A DNA stretch of 64,000 nt from Caprimulgus europaeus (lineage: Eukaryota; Chordata; Aves; Caprimulgiformes; Caprimulgidae), in NCBI GenBank assembly GCA_907165065.1, contig OU015551.1, positions 682,001 to 746,000 on the forward strand, given 5' to 3'. Position 1 is the first letter of the stretch, and every line of letters starts with the position of its first letter. This document shows, in pieces, positions 24,501-39,500 of the stretch. The position numbers were made by a program, and so were the translations under genes. Below the pieces are notes generated by a model. The model was not told the DNA's origin and ran no database searches. It saw nothing but the letters and a program-made list of their open reading frames with translations.

Positions 24501-27500
24501 GCACACAACAGGACTGTCACCTGGAACACAGAGCTTGGGTGTGAGAACACCAGAAAGTACAAAACTTTATTTATCACTGCATGTATTCACAATTTAGACA
24601 CTGCTGTACTATCAGTATTTCACTCAGTGCTAATAAAAACCCATTTACACTGCATTTTGCCTACACAATTAAGTTTAAGGGGGTTTTCTGTTTTGTTTTA
24701 CTTTTCTATTAATGAAAAGTTACCTTGCTAGTATCCTAGTCAAGTACTTTTGAAACCTTTAGCATAGGGAATGAAGAGCTATTGATGGTTCTGGAACAAA
24801 CCCACCCACAACCCACACCTATCTATCAGCCCAACTGCAATAATACTGGATTTGAGGATCCACGTTCTCCCTTCATAACTGCTCAAGGACTCCACACTAC
24901 TGGAAGATGATCTTATTAGGCATCTCCCTTGCCAGTGTACACTGGTTTCCCAAAAGACAAGGCTAAAGCAGAAACCCATGATGTCATCTCTCCATTTCAG
25001 CCAACAGCTGAAGTCAGAAGAAACCTGTATTGCACAGAAAGTGTTGTCACATACACCAGCAATTTGTTTCAGTTTTTAGCAAAAGGAAACCATATGGTAA
25101 AAAGTTTGCATGAATGGAACTGTAGATCTCTATGCACAAAAATCCTTAAAAATCAAGAAGTTATTTCCCTCTGAATTCCAAAAGCTTCTCAGTCTGTTAC
25201 TAACATGTACTGTACCCCCAATGCTCGAGTAACACAGACAAAAAAGCCAAACTTGTATAGCATAAGCTTCAAATTCTCATATTATTATTATTATTACATT
25301 AACTGATGCAAGCACAACTAAATATACCATCACTACATTTAGTGGGCAAGGAGCATCCATATCCAAAACCAACCCTGTAACCTCCCAAGGAAAAAGCAGA
25401 GCCAAGCATCCAGTGTCTCCAAATTATTCCCATGCTTCCTAGTCCAAGAGCTTTAGGAGATTAAAGGCATGCAGGAGTCCACATGACAAGTCCTGCAGCA
25501 GCTACTGACACTGGCAACCCTGGGCAAAGTGAACACTGCACAGAATTAAAGAAGGATTTCCCTTTCTCTCAAATCCATTTTTCCCCACACAGGCACCTAA
25601 GTTATCCAGATCCTCTGGCAGCTGCCTCCCACCCCACACTGCTCCCGCTGTCAGTTATTGCTTGGGGAAGCTGGGACAGAGCTTGCAAATCACTCCCACC
25701 AGAAAAATGCAACTGCAGTTTGAAATCTTTCCTAGACTCAGGAATTTAAAAGCCAAGGAAGAAAAAAAAAAAAGCTGTAATCCCTGAAGTTGATCCCCAA
25801 GCAGAGCCAGGCCAAAGAACCCACTTTCTGCCTACTCAGTACTGGAACTCCTGCCTGAGCACTTCAGGCACCCAGGTTCCATTTGCCTGAGTTACTCCAC
25901 TGCAGAGTTGCCAGCACTACTGGGAACTGCTTTGTCATAGAATCCCAGACTGGTTTGGGTTGGGAGGGACCTCAAAACTCATCCAGTCCCAACCCCCCTG
26001 CCAGCAGCAGGGACACCTTCCACTAGACCAGGTTGCTCAAAGCCTCATCCAACCTGGCCCAGAACACTTCCAGGGAGGAGCAGCCACAGCTTCTCTGGCC
26101 AACCTGGGCCAGGGTCTCACCACCCTCACACCAAAGAATTTCTTCCTCACATCTAATCTAAACCTCCCCTCTTTCAGTTTAAAGCCATCTCCCCTTGTTC
26201 TGTCATTAACTGCCCTTATGAAAAGTCCCTCCTCAGCTTTCTTGTAGGCCCCCTTTTCAATGTTGTTGTACTCAGCACCCAGTGACACACACACCCCACT
26301 CCATTTCCTTGCTTTTATGAAGAAACTCACTGTCAGGATTCACTCCTCATGACCTGGGAACCTACCAGGTCTCCTCAGCCTTGGAACAATCTCAAGGTTT
26401 TTTTTTCACTGTAATAATCTTCTACTAGCAACCAATTCACTCTCACAGATCTTGAAAATATTCCTAAACCCTTAATCATTAGAAGAAAGGCTTTCAAGAA
26501 AATAAAGCTCTATGCAAATGCCCTAATGAAACCTGATTTCCTACAGACTCGACCCAGGTGACAGACAAAATCTTGCAGAGAGAAGTCAAATGCTTGAGAT
26601 TGTGAGATGTTTCCTCTCCCCTCTAGTCTGCCTCTACCCACAGAGGAATCCAGAGCCAGGATCTCCATCTCTCAGCACCTCTGGACATCCTGACAGAGTC
26701 AGAGGTGTTTGGCACAGGGTGTGGGGAGCAGATTTACTGTGGTAGCACTAAGCTTCATTTTCTTGTGAAGCTGTACTATAAAGCTACTGCTGCAGCCAGG
26801 GTTGCTTCCTAGTGCCCCTTATTCAGGAGAAGCTGGGGAGACTCGACAAAAATAGGGAGAATATTTACATGAGAAACAGTTTACTTGACAGACTGGAAAA
26901 AAACATCAAATATTAGTGATTATTATTAGTGATAATTAGTGTTTATTAATGATAATAAACAGCAGGCCAGCCTTTCCATTTCAGGTCTCTTTCCAGGCCA
27001 CTCAATCTGTACCTTACAGCAATACCTGTTTTACACCAGTGTACTACACAGCAGAAACAAAAGCCAGGACCATCTCATCCTAAAGGAACTATTGAGGTGA
27101 CTCAACTTCTCTCCACTCAGTTCTTTGGAATTAGAAGCTGAAGAGACACTGAAACAGTAACATCAGAATCCAACCTACAATTCACTCCTCATTTAAGAGC
27201 AGAAGCCACCTTTCACTCACTCCCTCCTCCCTCTACTTTTAGAAATCCAGCTACACTAAAATTAGAATTATTTCCAAGTAGAGGCTCCTACAATTCTGAC
27301 ACATTTCTAATTAATCAAATTATCCTTTTTAAGGCTATCAACTGCTTTTTAAAAGTGCAAATGGAAGTAATTAACCATCCCATACTGAAGGACAAACACT
27401 GCTGCTTTACATCCATTACTTCCTCACACAGTTGTACAACAACCTGAGAAATTCAAAGGGTTTTTTTGTTTGTTTGTTTATCAACAATAATGAGCAGAAA

Positions 27501-30500
27501 AAGTCAAGGGAGAATTCAGGTAAGGTCAAGGTAATTAGGTAAAATCTGTAAGAGTATTCTCATAGTGTTTATCTTTGAAAAATATATTTAAGATGCAAAA
27601 AGTCTTACATAAAAGGACTTCAGAGCGTGGTACAGCAAGTCTGTGACCCAGACAGGCTGCACACACACACACACTGCTGAACTGCCCAACTGCTGCCCAA
27701 AAGCTGCTCCAGAGCCTCCTGAACAATGAACCTCCACTGGCACAGCTACAGCTGCTCGAGGCTGCCTGGCTCAGACAGCTGGAAGCCAAAGACATCACCA
27801 CCAGCTCTGCAAGAGGCCACATCTCTGGCCACACCATGTTAATGTCTTCACAAAAATATCTGCCTGTGTGGGTACAAACAACACAGAGCAAACAAGAAAT
27901 ACACAGGGTCTCTGCTTCAGAACTCCATCCTGATCCATCTGCCTTCCCAAGGGCCAGGGGAGATCACAGGACACCTTCTGCTCCAGCAAACCAGGGTGAG
28001 CACTGAGGATGCAGGGACCTTCTGCTTATTGCAAGGAAAGAAACAGTTTTACTCCAAGAAATTGGGATAATTTGAAGAATGCTGGCCAGTGCACAGGACA
28101 CTCAGGGAGATGCCTGTACTGCCCACGGTGCTATTCCTTCAGTTTAAGTGAATGGAGTTCAAGGATTCACAGATATCTGCTGTGTACAGCCAAGAATTCC
28201 CACACACATCCCCCAACAGCATTTCTGGTTTGAAATTTCTTTCATACCTGGGTTAACTGAGGTAAGATTTTCTGCTCTCTAAGAACAAGTCTTGTTGCAG
28301 TTCCCCTCAAAGTTTGGTTCACACAGTTCTCATGGCCAGTTCTAGTAATACTGCCAATTTCAAATGACAGAAAATTGACACAAAAGTCTGACTGTATTTA
28401 CCAGCTATATTTTAAAACACTAACTCTTGAAAACTTTAACTTAAAAAAAATTGAAACAGAAGACTTTCTGCAGCAGGTCACCAAGCAACAGACTGGACAC
28501 CCAAAAGCACTTAACCTACAGCTGTTTGTACCTTTCCATGGCAATCCATTGGCACCAGGTTTACTTTAAATGGCCCATTCTTGGGAAAAAAAACAAAAAA
28601 CAACAACTAAAAACCCCACCAAGAAAGAAGAGGGTGCAGGTATTGAGTGGAGCAGCCTGAACAGGCAAAGTTCTATCAAAGAGTACATGCCCTGTGTGTG
28701 TGTGTGTGTGGTCACAATGAGCAGTGACACTCACCTGCACCAAGAAAACATGGCCCACCAACCACAAAGGGTAGGAACACTTAAAACTGCTCTGAAAGAC
28801 TGTATGGGAGCAGCCATTTAGTCATCTTGCCAGAAATTCTGCTGTACTACTAGTAGAAAAATCTTAAGTTAACAGCACCAACAGCTTTTCCTACCTCAAG
28901 GTACTGATTATTCCCCCTGCCCCAAGTACCAAAATTCAGAATTCTGCTTTAGCATCTTTCTTGCTGTTTTTTAGCCAAGCACATGACAGGTTGGCATGAC
29001 AAGCTCCTGTTTCTATCCAGTGGAAACACAGCATTACATGCTCACTTTGTCAAGCTGCAGCATTACAGCCCAGAGAGAATAAACAATCCTTCCCTAACTG
29101 CTTGAAGCAAATCCCTCATAGATACTCAACTCCTCACTCTCTCAGAGGAGCTCTTACCCTCAGCAAACACACAGTTTGCATCCTAAATTTTAAAATTAAT
29201 ACTTGATGTGTAACACTTCCAGGGAGGAGCAGCCACAGCTTCTCTGGCCAACCTGGGCCAGGGTCTCACCACCCTCACACCAAAGAATTTCCTCCTCACA
29301 TCTCATCTCCATCTCCCCTCTGCCACTTTCAAGCCATCACCCCTTGTTCTGTCACTCCCTGCCCTTGGCCAAAGTCCCTCCCCAGCCTTCCTGGAGCCCC
29401 TTCAGGTACTGGGAGGCCACTGGAAGGTCTCCCTGGAGCCTTCTCTTCTCCAGGCTGAACAGCCCCAACTCTCTCAGCCTGTCCTCACAGCAGAGCTGCT
29501 CCAGCCCTGGCATCATCCTCGTGGCCTCCTCTGGGCTGGCTCCAGTAGCTCCATGTCCTTGTGCTGTTGGTGGCCCCAGCACTGGAGGCAGCACTGCAGG
29601 GGGGGTCTCGGGAGAGCGGAGCAGAGGGGCAGAATCCCCTCCCTGGCCCTGCTGCCCACGCTGCTCTGGGTGCAGCCCAGGGCACGGTTACTGGCTCTGT
29701 GCTGCCAGCGCACGGTGCCAGCTCATGTTGAGCTTCTCATCCACCAGAACCCCCAACTCCTTCTTTTCAGAGCTGGCCTCAATTATCAACAGTAACAGAT
29801 CCCTTCTAGTGGGAGGGACTGTTTTCCTTTCATCCCCTCAGCAGTAGAAGTACTTGGTAGGTTCACACTTACCCCTGCCAGTTGAAAAGGAGCAAGCTGG
29901 GCTTCAGCAGCGGGACTCAGGGCAGCACTGACTGAGGCAACAGCGGGAGCAGGGTGCTCAGAGTCGCGCTCACCAGCTGATTCTCTGTGACCCAGAGCAG
30001 GGTGGGGGGGCTCAGCCTCTCCCTGGGGGTCCTCGCCTGAATCCGACAAACCTTTTTGCTCTGCAAGGGACTGGGAGCAGAAAAGACAACGTCCCTTCAG
30101 TGCAAGGCTGCGACAGGAGCTGTCCTAGAGGGGATCTGCTAATCCCTTTTAAATTCCACTCTTTCCACAGTGTGGCAGAAGGAACTTCTTGCTGCTGAGA
30201 CACCAGTTAAACAAGCACAGAGCAGGTAACAGAACCTGCTGGCTGAATCAGCTTCCCCTCCCCACAGACAGCATCAGTTGGAGCAAAGGCACTTTTCTGT
30301 TTTTGAAAGTTCACTAAAAAAGCCAGTGTCCCCAGCAACAGAGCATTCTGTCAGCCATGGGGTTGCTGGGGTTTAACTTCTCTCCAGGCCTAAAGGACAG
30401 CTGATTGCTTTTACCCCTGGATTCAGACATAAGAATTCAACAGAGCATCACTGTAAATAACCTTCACTGCTGCTTCAGACCATGCCTGGGGGAGGTGGGG

Positions 30501-33500
30501 CTGGTAATGAAATTCTCCACAGAAATTCACCATTACAATATTCCCCCAGGACACAGAGTCCTTCCCTAGTCACATGACAGTGCATTATCTGCACAGCAAC
30601 ACCAATGTTCTCCTTTGTACACTAAGAAGTTCAGATATCTGCTTCAGGGGGAGGGGACAGGATAACCAGTGCACACGAAGGGCATTTGCTAACTGCTGCC
30701 ACAGACTCTTCACATTTCTTCAGATCATTTAATGCTGCAGGTCCCCACCTGGAGAACAAAAATGAAGCATGACCATATTCTGCAAACATCTGAAGAATGA
30801 AAAAGTTAAAGGCTCTGAACCTGAACAACTATATTGTGATAAAGGACTAAATGACAGTCCATGGATAACATGCAGGCCAAAGACATCCTCCCAGCTGAGT
30901 TCTGTGGGCCTCCTGGTCTCATGGTGAAGCATCTGGAGAACTCACCATGAGGCAAAGATGTCCCTCAGAAGCACGTCACTGTGGCTTGCTCTCAGAAAGC
31001 ATTCAGCAGAATGAAGAGAGACTAAAAGTGCTCATCACTGCCCACATCCATGCAAAACACTAAACAGCCACCTCAAAATAAACAGCAGCTCTTCAATCTG
31101 AAGGGCCCAAGGTTCTTCAGCTATGACTTGGCCAGTCCTCACACAGAAGCAAGTATTAAAAGACAGCAACACATGCATTGTTACCAGTGGGTTCAGTTCA
31201 GTTCCACTAAATCACTCGTTTTAAATATTGCAATAAGTTACTATAATTAAGGCTCAAAATAGTCAAAATATATTTAATGGAGATAGCATTATGTCAGGTA
31301 AAGCTGGATCTTTGTATTTTCAAAATGTTCTGGTTTTAATATGTAGCTGTTAATAACAGACTCAAATACTAACTTAAAACCCCACAGAATGACAGAGAAG
31401 AGTTAAAGAAACGTTTTGTTTGTCACCAAAAATTAAATCAAGTCTAGCACTCTGCTGTTCTTACCTCTTTGCCTCAGAAGAGCAGCATGAAAAGGCTATC
31501 TGGAACTGGCCACAGCACTCAGAACACACCAAAGTTATTCCCACATGAAGACAAGGGGTAAACACCTCAGTCCTCCACTCAACATTTTATACCCATTACT
31601 CCTAGTCCCTTTGTTATGCTAAGCCTCACTTTCAAAGTTAACAGCATTCCAAACATCACTCAGACTCTTCTCTTCTCCTTCCAGGGGAGACAGCCTTAAA
31701 AAAAATACCAGAATTAAGTCCCAAGTTACCTGCACCACAGGAACCACAGGAGCAACTCTGCAAGCAGCAGCACTGAAAAGCTGATTATTTCTGGTGGTTT
31801 GTGTCACGTGTGTCCTCTGGTCTTCACTGCACTACCCCAAATCCTCCCCACACACCTCCCAACACAAACCTCTCCCCCACACCTCTTCAGTCCTGCCAAA
31901 CCTCCCCAGCCCTGCGTGGGGCCACAGCAGTTCCTCTGCCAGGGAGGCATCAGGGTCTCACCAGGTTCTCCCTCCAGTCAGGCTTCTGGTTTTCAAGAAA
32001 CACACAAAACCATTTTAACATTTAAACCTCTCTCACCTTGTCAACAGTCACCAGAATCTACAAGCTTCAGCTTGGTGGTCAGAAGAAAGCCAGCAGCATC
32101 ACCAACTTTGGCTTCCTACCTGAAAGATCTCCCCCTCCTCCAGCGGTCTGGGCAGCCAGACCACCACAGAAGAGATGACTGCAGCAGGACTGAAGGGACC
32201 ACAGACCACAGCCCCAGTCCAGCTGCTGGGCAGGTGATGGGGACAACCCTGCCGTTACTCACATGGCCTCTGAACACCCCCGTGGGCAGGGACAGGACCC
32301 TAAAAACCACAGTGGGGAAAATGCTGAAAGCCATAAGCAGAGTGGTACTGGGAATGGGGATGGGGGAGACTGTCCTTGTCATCCTGGGGCTCCTTCTGGC
32401 TGTTGAGCTGGAGGGATGATCCCCATCACCAGGGACCAGAGGGAATGACTGGGAATTGGAGACAGCCAAGACTCTGGGGATGAAGATGACAGAGAAGCAA
32501 AACAATGCCTAGGAAGATGGTACAGAAGTGGAAGTGTTTCCACACAAAAATAGCTAAATAGTTTCGAATCTTCAGCCACAATACACAGAATTTGGAGGGA
32601 AAAGGAACAAGGTAACTGTGAAATCATGAGGGGTGTGTGGAATGGCAACGCAGTGACTCCCACTGAGCAGGAGCTGGGAAGCATCAAATTAAACCAGGAT
32701 ATACCAAGGTAAAAAAAAAAAAATCAACACAAACCTAAGGAGGACAAAAAGCCCAACCTGCTGAACCCGCCTCAGCACACCATGAGGATGGGAGCAGCTT
32801 ACACATTTGGGTTCAGCAACTGGGGAAATTGAAAGAAAAAAAAAGGAGCCTTACAGGCAATTTACACTGACTTCTAGCTACAGATCATAAACCTGCTAAT
32901 AATGCAAGAAGAGGGAAAAACATTCAGTGCACACTTGAGCTATACACTGAAAAGTGGAAGTAACAATACATTCTTTTGAAAGTAATGAATATCAACACTG
33001 TTTAGAACATTTCAAAGGAAGCTAAGTAAACAAGCATCAGATTTTAGTAATTCTTGTCCTAAGTGGCAAGCTTTTTAAGAAGTGAAATAAGCAAGGTAAC
33101 CTTCCTGCATAAATCTGATTTCTATCCTAAGCAAAACTGGAATATGTGCTCCAAGACTCAAAAAAGGGAACAAACAAAAAATAACAATTATTGCCAACTG
33201 CCACTATTATGCAGAAAAAAAACCTGATATCAAGATGAGAATTTCTTGGCCACACCAATACATAAAATTATATTTTTAAAATTCAATATATCACATGGAT
33301 CAAAAATTACTGCAAGTTTCAGAATTTTGTGACTAGTATGTGGTTTAAGTCATGGAAGACAAAACCAAAAGCCTCAAGGATCTGTCAAAGCAAAACTGCT
33401 CCAGAGAGATGCTTGTACAGCTCTTCTCAGAAAAGCACAGCCAAGGGAAACTGCAAGCTCTTAAAATGCATTTCATCTTCAGCCATGCTTCATATTCAAA

Positions 33501-36500
33501 GTATTTTCTAATCACTTCATGAATTCTGATCTAAGTTCTTGTTTAAAGCTCTTTGGAGCTGGTGAAGAACAGTTCATTCTCTTCTTTTTTGCTGTGAAGT
33601 TTTATGTCTGATGATTTGTGTCTCTTCTTGAGCCCCCTCTGCTCTAGAGGAAACATTCCCATTAAGTCCAGCTCTAGGGAGAACTGGGCAGAAACCTGTT
33701 CTTGTCTCTTAAATACTAAAGCAAAGATCAATGGAGAAATTAATTATGTTAGAAAGCCACCTACACAAACTCACCTTGCTCAGCCAGAGCAAACAATATC
33801 TATTTTACTAAACCACAAAAATAACACATCTAGACTAAATATGTAGATGTCTACTTGGAGATTTGGCTTCCTCTGAACTGCAGGAAATAAGGAGAGACGT
33901 GAAGAAATACAGAAAAGCTCAGACTAACATGACACTAAAAGCACCAAATACAGGTCAGGAAATAATATTCCTTTTTTGTAAAGGCTGGCACAAACACTCT
34001 TGGGTCAGTTTCCCCCCAGCCAGTTCCAAGTTGTGCTGTTTATGCCTCCTTTCCTCATTTTCCCCAAACCAGCACCCTATGCCCACTCTCAGGACACCTC
34101 TTCCCAGCCTTCACCTGCTCAGAGCCCAGGACCAGTCCTGCCGGTGTTCCCAGCAGCCTCTCTCTATTCCTTACACAAATGCCCTCTCCAAATACATCTA
34201 TGACTGTTCTTTGAAGTGCAGCAGTGTAGCAAGATATTCACAATCATGAACTCTTAAGTGTTAGTTTTAAGTCCTTAAGTCTATTATTGACTTACAGAGT
34301 TGAACTAGGTCTCCTAACAAAACCTCTTGGCAGTGTGCTGAGGGAGCAGGGGGGGAGGTAGTGTTGCCTCTCCCTACACAAGTTATTTCCCCCACAGTTC
34401 TCTCCCTGTCACCAGCCTAAACCCACAAGTCCTGCCCATAGCACAAACATTTCCTAACCACCCACCTCCTCAAACCAGCAAAACCCAGGCATTTCCAAAT
34501 CCCACTGCATCAAACCAGGACTCCAACCAACCCCTACTTCATGTATTACCCCAATACAACTTTCTTCTCTAAACCCATGATCCTGCCCTCCAGACTGCAT
34601 GGGAATGGCACCTTGCTAATCACTTAAATCACTTCTAACACTCCACATCTATTTTTAAAACTGCACTGTTAATACCAGGATGACAGATCTAAACTTAAGG
34701 ACATAAATCCTTGCTCACTCCAGAATCACCCCCTTTATGACCCAGGTGCCAGTTACCCCTTAAACTTTTGTCATCATTTTGCAGCACCACTTAGGTAGGG
34801 AACATGACCCAAATACCACAGAATTTATCTTCCTTCAGACCCATCCTTAAAAGCTCACCACTACCAGCTCACCCCTAGGAAGCAGTACACTGACCAAAAC
34901 CAGGTATATAACAAGCAAGAAATAGTGTTCTTCTCTATATTGTACCATTGTCCCCTACCCAGGCTGGTGGAGGGAAGAGAACAAGACACAAGCTCCATAA
35001 CAGACAACAGCTCGTTTTAAAGTGCAAAAATATTTTTAAAATCCAAGTTGAGTATCAACTTTTTGTAGTACTCATGGCTGAGGAGTCTCGATGATCCCAG
35101 CATTGGCAGAATCAAGGAGGAGTGGAAGACCACAGCTCACACTCACAGGACAAAGCATTTTTGGATAAATTATTTCTTCCCAACACTACTGGTTAAATTG
35201 TTTGAGCTAGGATATGTATTTTTAAAAATGTATAAATGCAAGAAAGACTTCAGAGTATTTTGACCTCAGAAATGCATGTTCAAAGTTAGCTTCAAAAAAT
35301 GACTTCAAGTAACCCATGTCCAGAAACTGTCATGAAACAGTTTTATGGCAAAGTTAAAATTAAGTTTCAGAGCAGAGACACAAGTCTAACAAATTAATAA
35401 CAGAAAAATAACAGAAAACAGCTCCACTTGTCAGAAGTGTATCAGTAAGGAAGATATTTGGATGCTATCATTCAGATATTTGCAAGAACTACCTCTATTT
35501 CACACACTGTAAAAATAGTTCTCAAAGAGTTCAGGAGAGATGAAAATAATGGAGACACTCAAATGTGGAAACAGCCAAGTTGACACCCACCATTAATTGA
35601 CATCTATAATGAAAATCAGAACAGACAGAACTACCTCTGTCTTTTTAAACCACCAGAACCTCCCTAGTGAAAGTAAAATTAAAAGACATCATTCTGAACA
35701 CCGTGCACTTGGTCTCCTCTGATGTTTTCCCAAACTGCAGACAACCTCAGCTGGAGCAACCAGTTAAAAAAATAAGTTTCCAGACTAGCACACATTTTGT
35801 TCTGCAGCATGCTGAATATTTTCTCTATTTCTCCTAATAGAGAGATGGATGTCCAATATCTCACAAGCACCAATGTAAGCAGAGGTTTCTAGAAAAATAA
35901 TGTTCTTTACCTTAACAGCAGACAATGTTAGCTCCAGAAAAGTCAGTTAAGACCACTAAACAATATCAATGCAACCCCAGTACTGAGAGGGGCAGTAGAC
36001 ACTGAGACAAAACAGTTCTGCACAGGATGTCCTGTTTGATGGGGAAGAGCACTCACAAACATCAAAACAATCATCATGGACACTTAACTGAATCCACAAC
36101 ACAATGCCTTCTCCTCACTCTCAGCTCACTGTCAGATTGCTGTGTTGGTGCTGAAAAGCCTCCATGAACACTTCCCTTACAGCTCCAGGAGAAAGTCAAC
36201 TTGACCAGACATATTTTGCTAAATTAAAATTGTAACTGACAGAGAAATTCCGTATTTTAGAATTGTGGTGTTTGTCAACTCTTTTGAAGCTACTTTTGTG
36301 TTTTCTTTAAATTACTGCCCTAGGAAAAACTCCTCTGTTAATAGATTTTCCTTGTTAACTTTAATCAGGATTGTCTTTGATGGCAGACAATGCACTTACC
36401 CAGACACCTTGTATGGAAACAGCAATGAGTTAACCATTAACTGTGACACTTGACTGTTGGTCCTTCCAAAAATCCAGTGAAAGGTCTCAACCAGTGCATG

Positions 36501-39500
36501 ACTGGAGTCACCCTTTATTCCAGGGATGGGGACTCCACCACTGCCCTGGGCAACCCCTTCCAATGCCTCAGAACCCTTCCAGCAAAGAAATTCTTCCTCA
36601 CATCCCATCTCAACTGCCCTGGCCACAACTGGAGCCCATTTCCTCTTGTCCTGTCCCTTGCTCCTTGGTTGAACAGACCCACCCCCACCTCTCTCCACCC
36701 TCCTTGCAGGGACTTGGACAGAGCCAGAAGGTCTCCCCTCAGCCTCCTTTTCTCCAGGCTCAGCACCCCCAGTTCCCTCAGCCGGGAACTCAGCACACTT
36801 GTGCTCCAGACCCTTCCCCAGCTCCGTTCCCTTCCCTGGACACGCTCCAGTGACCTACACAGCTACCTACTCAAAATCACCAGAGTCCTGAGCATCCTCA
36901 GAGGCTGTTGGGAAGACTAAATCACAGATCCCTCTGCCTGGAAGCTCTCTGCCAGTCCAAGGAGACATTAAGCCTTCAATTAAGATTTTTTTACACATAT
37001 TTTCTTGAGACATACCAGAGTGCAAGAGATGTGTCCCACAGCCCAACACAGGAGCTCACACAGCCTCCCACTGAAGGGATGAACTCTGTGCAGAAGCAGA
37101 AGGTACAACATGACAGAACTTGAGATCACAAGACCTGCCAGCACAGCACTGAAGGACCAGGCCAGCAAGGAAAGGACACAGGACCAAGTTGCTCTGCCTG
37201 GGGATTGCTATGATCACGGCTTCCAGACTAACTGTGGAAGCACTGACACACTGAAGGACACCTGGGGAGAAAACTCACTTTGGTGCAACTCAGAAGGGAC
37301 CTCAGGAACAGTCTAAGCAACAGCAGGTGACTGGGGGCTGTTTCCTAGCATGAAACAACAGGATCCAGACTGACAGCACAAGCACTCCTTCCTTCCAAAG
37401 CACGTGTAAAACACACAATTGGAAGGAACATCTCCAAAGTATTTACTCCAAGATAGATTTAATTTTGCTAATATTAGAAGAATAGGAGATTTAAATCCTT
37501 TCCAAGCTGACACAAGATTCCAAGCTCCTGCTGAGGAATATGCCTGCTAAACCCATGAGCAAGCTTGAGCCTGGTACTTGTTTCAAACCAAAGAAAAGCT
37601 ACCAACTGCTAAATGGTTCAGTATTTCTATCCAAACACTTGAGAAGATTTTCTGATTGCACAGATAATATAATATAATAATCCAGTGATTCCACAAAAAG
37701 TGAATCATGTGTACATGAGTACACTCCTCTTAGTGCCCCACCAGCTTCAGGTGAAACAAGAGCAACCTTGATTTTCTGCCCCCTCCTTATCAATTAAGAC
37801 CCTTATCAATTTTTTTTTACTTAAAAATATTTTTACACTATAAGAAACTGGAAGGCTTACTGTTTGGGAAAAAAAAAGGAAAACTACACCCTAGTGTCCA
37901 TCCATAACATAGTGTGTCACTTTCAGAATGGAAAGGAATGCAAACAGCCACGGTTTTCCACTACATCTATTTCAATTTAACAGCAATTTCTGCTAAAGGA
38001 AAGGTCCTGCTCCTTCCTTCAACTCTTATTTCTCCCCTGAGCTCCACTCCTTCTGAAGCCACAGGGTGAGTTGTATCAGCCTCTTGGTTCAACACAAGCT
38101 CACCCATGGGAACACCTTCCAGGAGATCAGTCCGTCACCGCAAACCCGGAGGCAGGGACAGGAGCACGCGGCGGGGCAGGGGGACAGGGTGAGGGGACAG
38201 GGTGAGGGGACAGGGTGAGGGGACAGGGTGAGGGGACAGGGTGAGGGGACAGGGTGAGGGGACAGGGTGAGGGGACAGGATTACCATTCTCCAAGGTAAT
38301 TGGACACTTCACAGCTTACTGACCAAGGATGTGAGATACTTCCAAATACACTGAGGTGAAGAGCAATGGTTTGCTTTGATTTGTCTTAACTATTATCAGG
38401 AAAAGAAACTGTACAGTTTTCTCATGCAACTGCAACTGTCAGCGCTCCTTCACCACCCACTCCTTTGCAGAGCCAGCTTTGAAGATACTTTTTCTTGCAG
38501 ATTTGGTCCATCTTCTGTCTGAAGAGCTACCCATTTCATGCCACCATCATACATCTTCCCGCTTTCAGCCCTCCAGTACCTCTTCACCCTATGCCCATTA
38601 ATAATGTTAATGCTCTATTATCCATCTTCGACTTCAAAATAGAAACAGCTGGTCACCATGGAAGGAGTTGGGGCTACAGAACAAAACAAACAAACAGATC
38701 AACATCTCCTTACCTTCTGTGCTTTATCCTTCTGAAATACAAAGACAGGTGGAGCAATGGCAGGTTTTTCTGTAAAAAGAGAAATCATTGGTTTTTTTCC
38801 AGCCACATTCATTACTGACTGATATGAAGTGTTATGTTCTGTGATGCTTTTACCAGTGAGGAATCCCTAAACCAGTTTAATCTCAGTTACACAAATTGTT
38901 CCCACTGGTTCCTGGTAACATGGAATTATAGGGACTAGATCTTCAAAGGGAAAAAGGAATGTTTTAAGAATAATACAATATCTGAAAGCTGTTTGACTTT
39001 TCCCTCCAGATCTATTTCAAACCAGTACTTCGGTGCCTCAGGAGGAACAGGCCCTGGGCTGCACTACTTTACTTTTTGATCACATACAAGTTTTGTAGGC
39101 AAAGGCTTCTCTTTCCCCACACTAATGCATCAATGAAAAGGGAGTTTTTCTGTTCACACCCACACAGCCCTTTCTTAAAGGTCATTTAACTCTGACACTT
39201 TTTTACACTTGTATCTCCTTAGCATGGAAACCTTTAGAAAGGCCCTAAACCTTCAACATTTGCAAGGCTACAATTTAACCCAAATATTCCATGCACCTTA
39301 CAACAGAGGGACCAGTCTGTTCTGCCTCATTTAAGAGCACATCTGCTTTCTATTTGAAGTTCTAATCCAAATATTAGTGGGACACTTTTCTAAATAAGCA
39401 CATCAACATTTAGTCTTCAAGAACAGATGAATTTCTAGAGTGAGTGCATGTTTTCCATTGTCCTTAACCACCTCAAAACTACCTCAATGACTAAAAAAAC

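Larger units (their letters stand above)
23427..29872 (-). other. RANBP3 intron 3
   Basis: 6446 bp holding two CR1 fragments (25937-26260 and 29213-29790), a displaced duplication (24104-24738) and short microsatellites: (ATT)n at 25279-25296, (AC)n at 27660-27674 and (TG)n at 28692-28710. No further exon was recognised. Confidence 0.85.
30071..38713 (-). other. RANBP3 intron 2
   Basis: 8643 bp with one CR1 fragment (36518-36853) and a 13-bp G-rich minisatellite (38180-38280). Several A-runs occur, for example 32711-32723. Nothing else was recognised. Confidence 0.85.

Noticed and set aside
29203..29847. 214-codon plus-strand open frame
   Set aside because: It is an antisense reading of a CR1 fragment.
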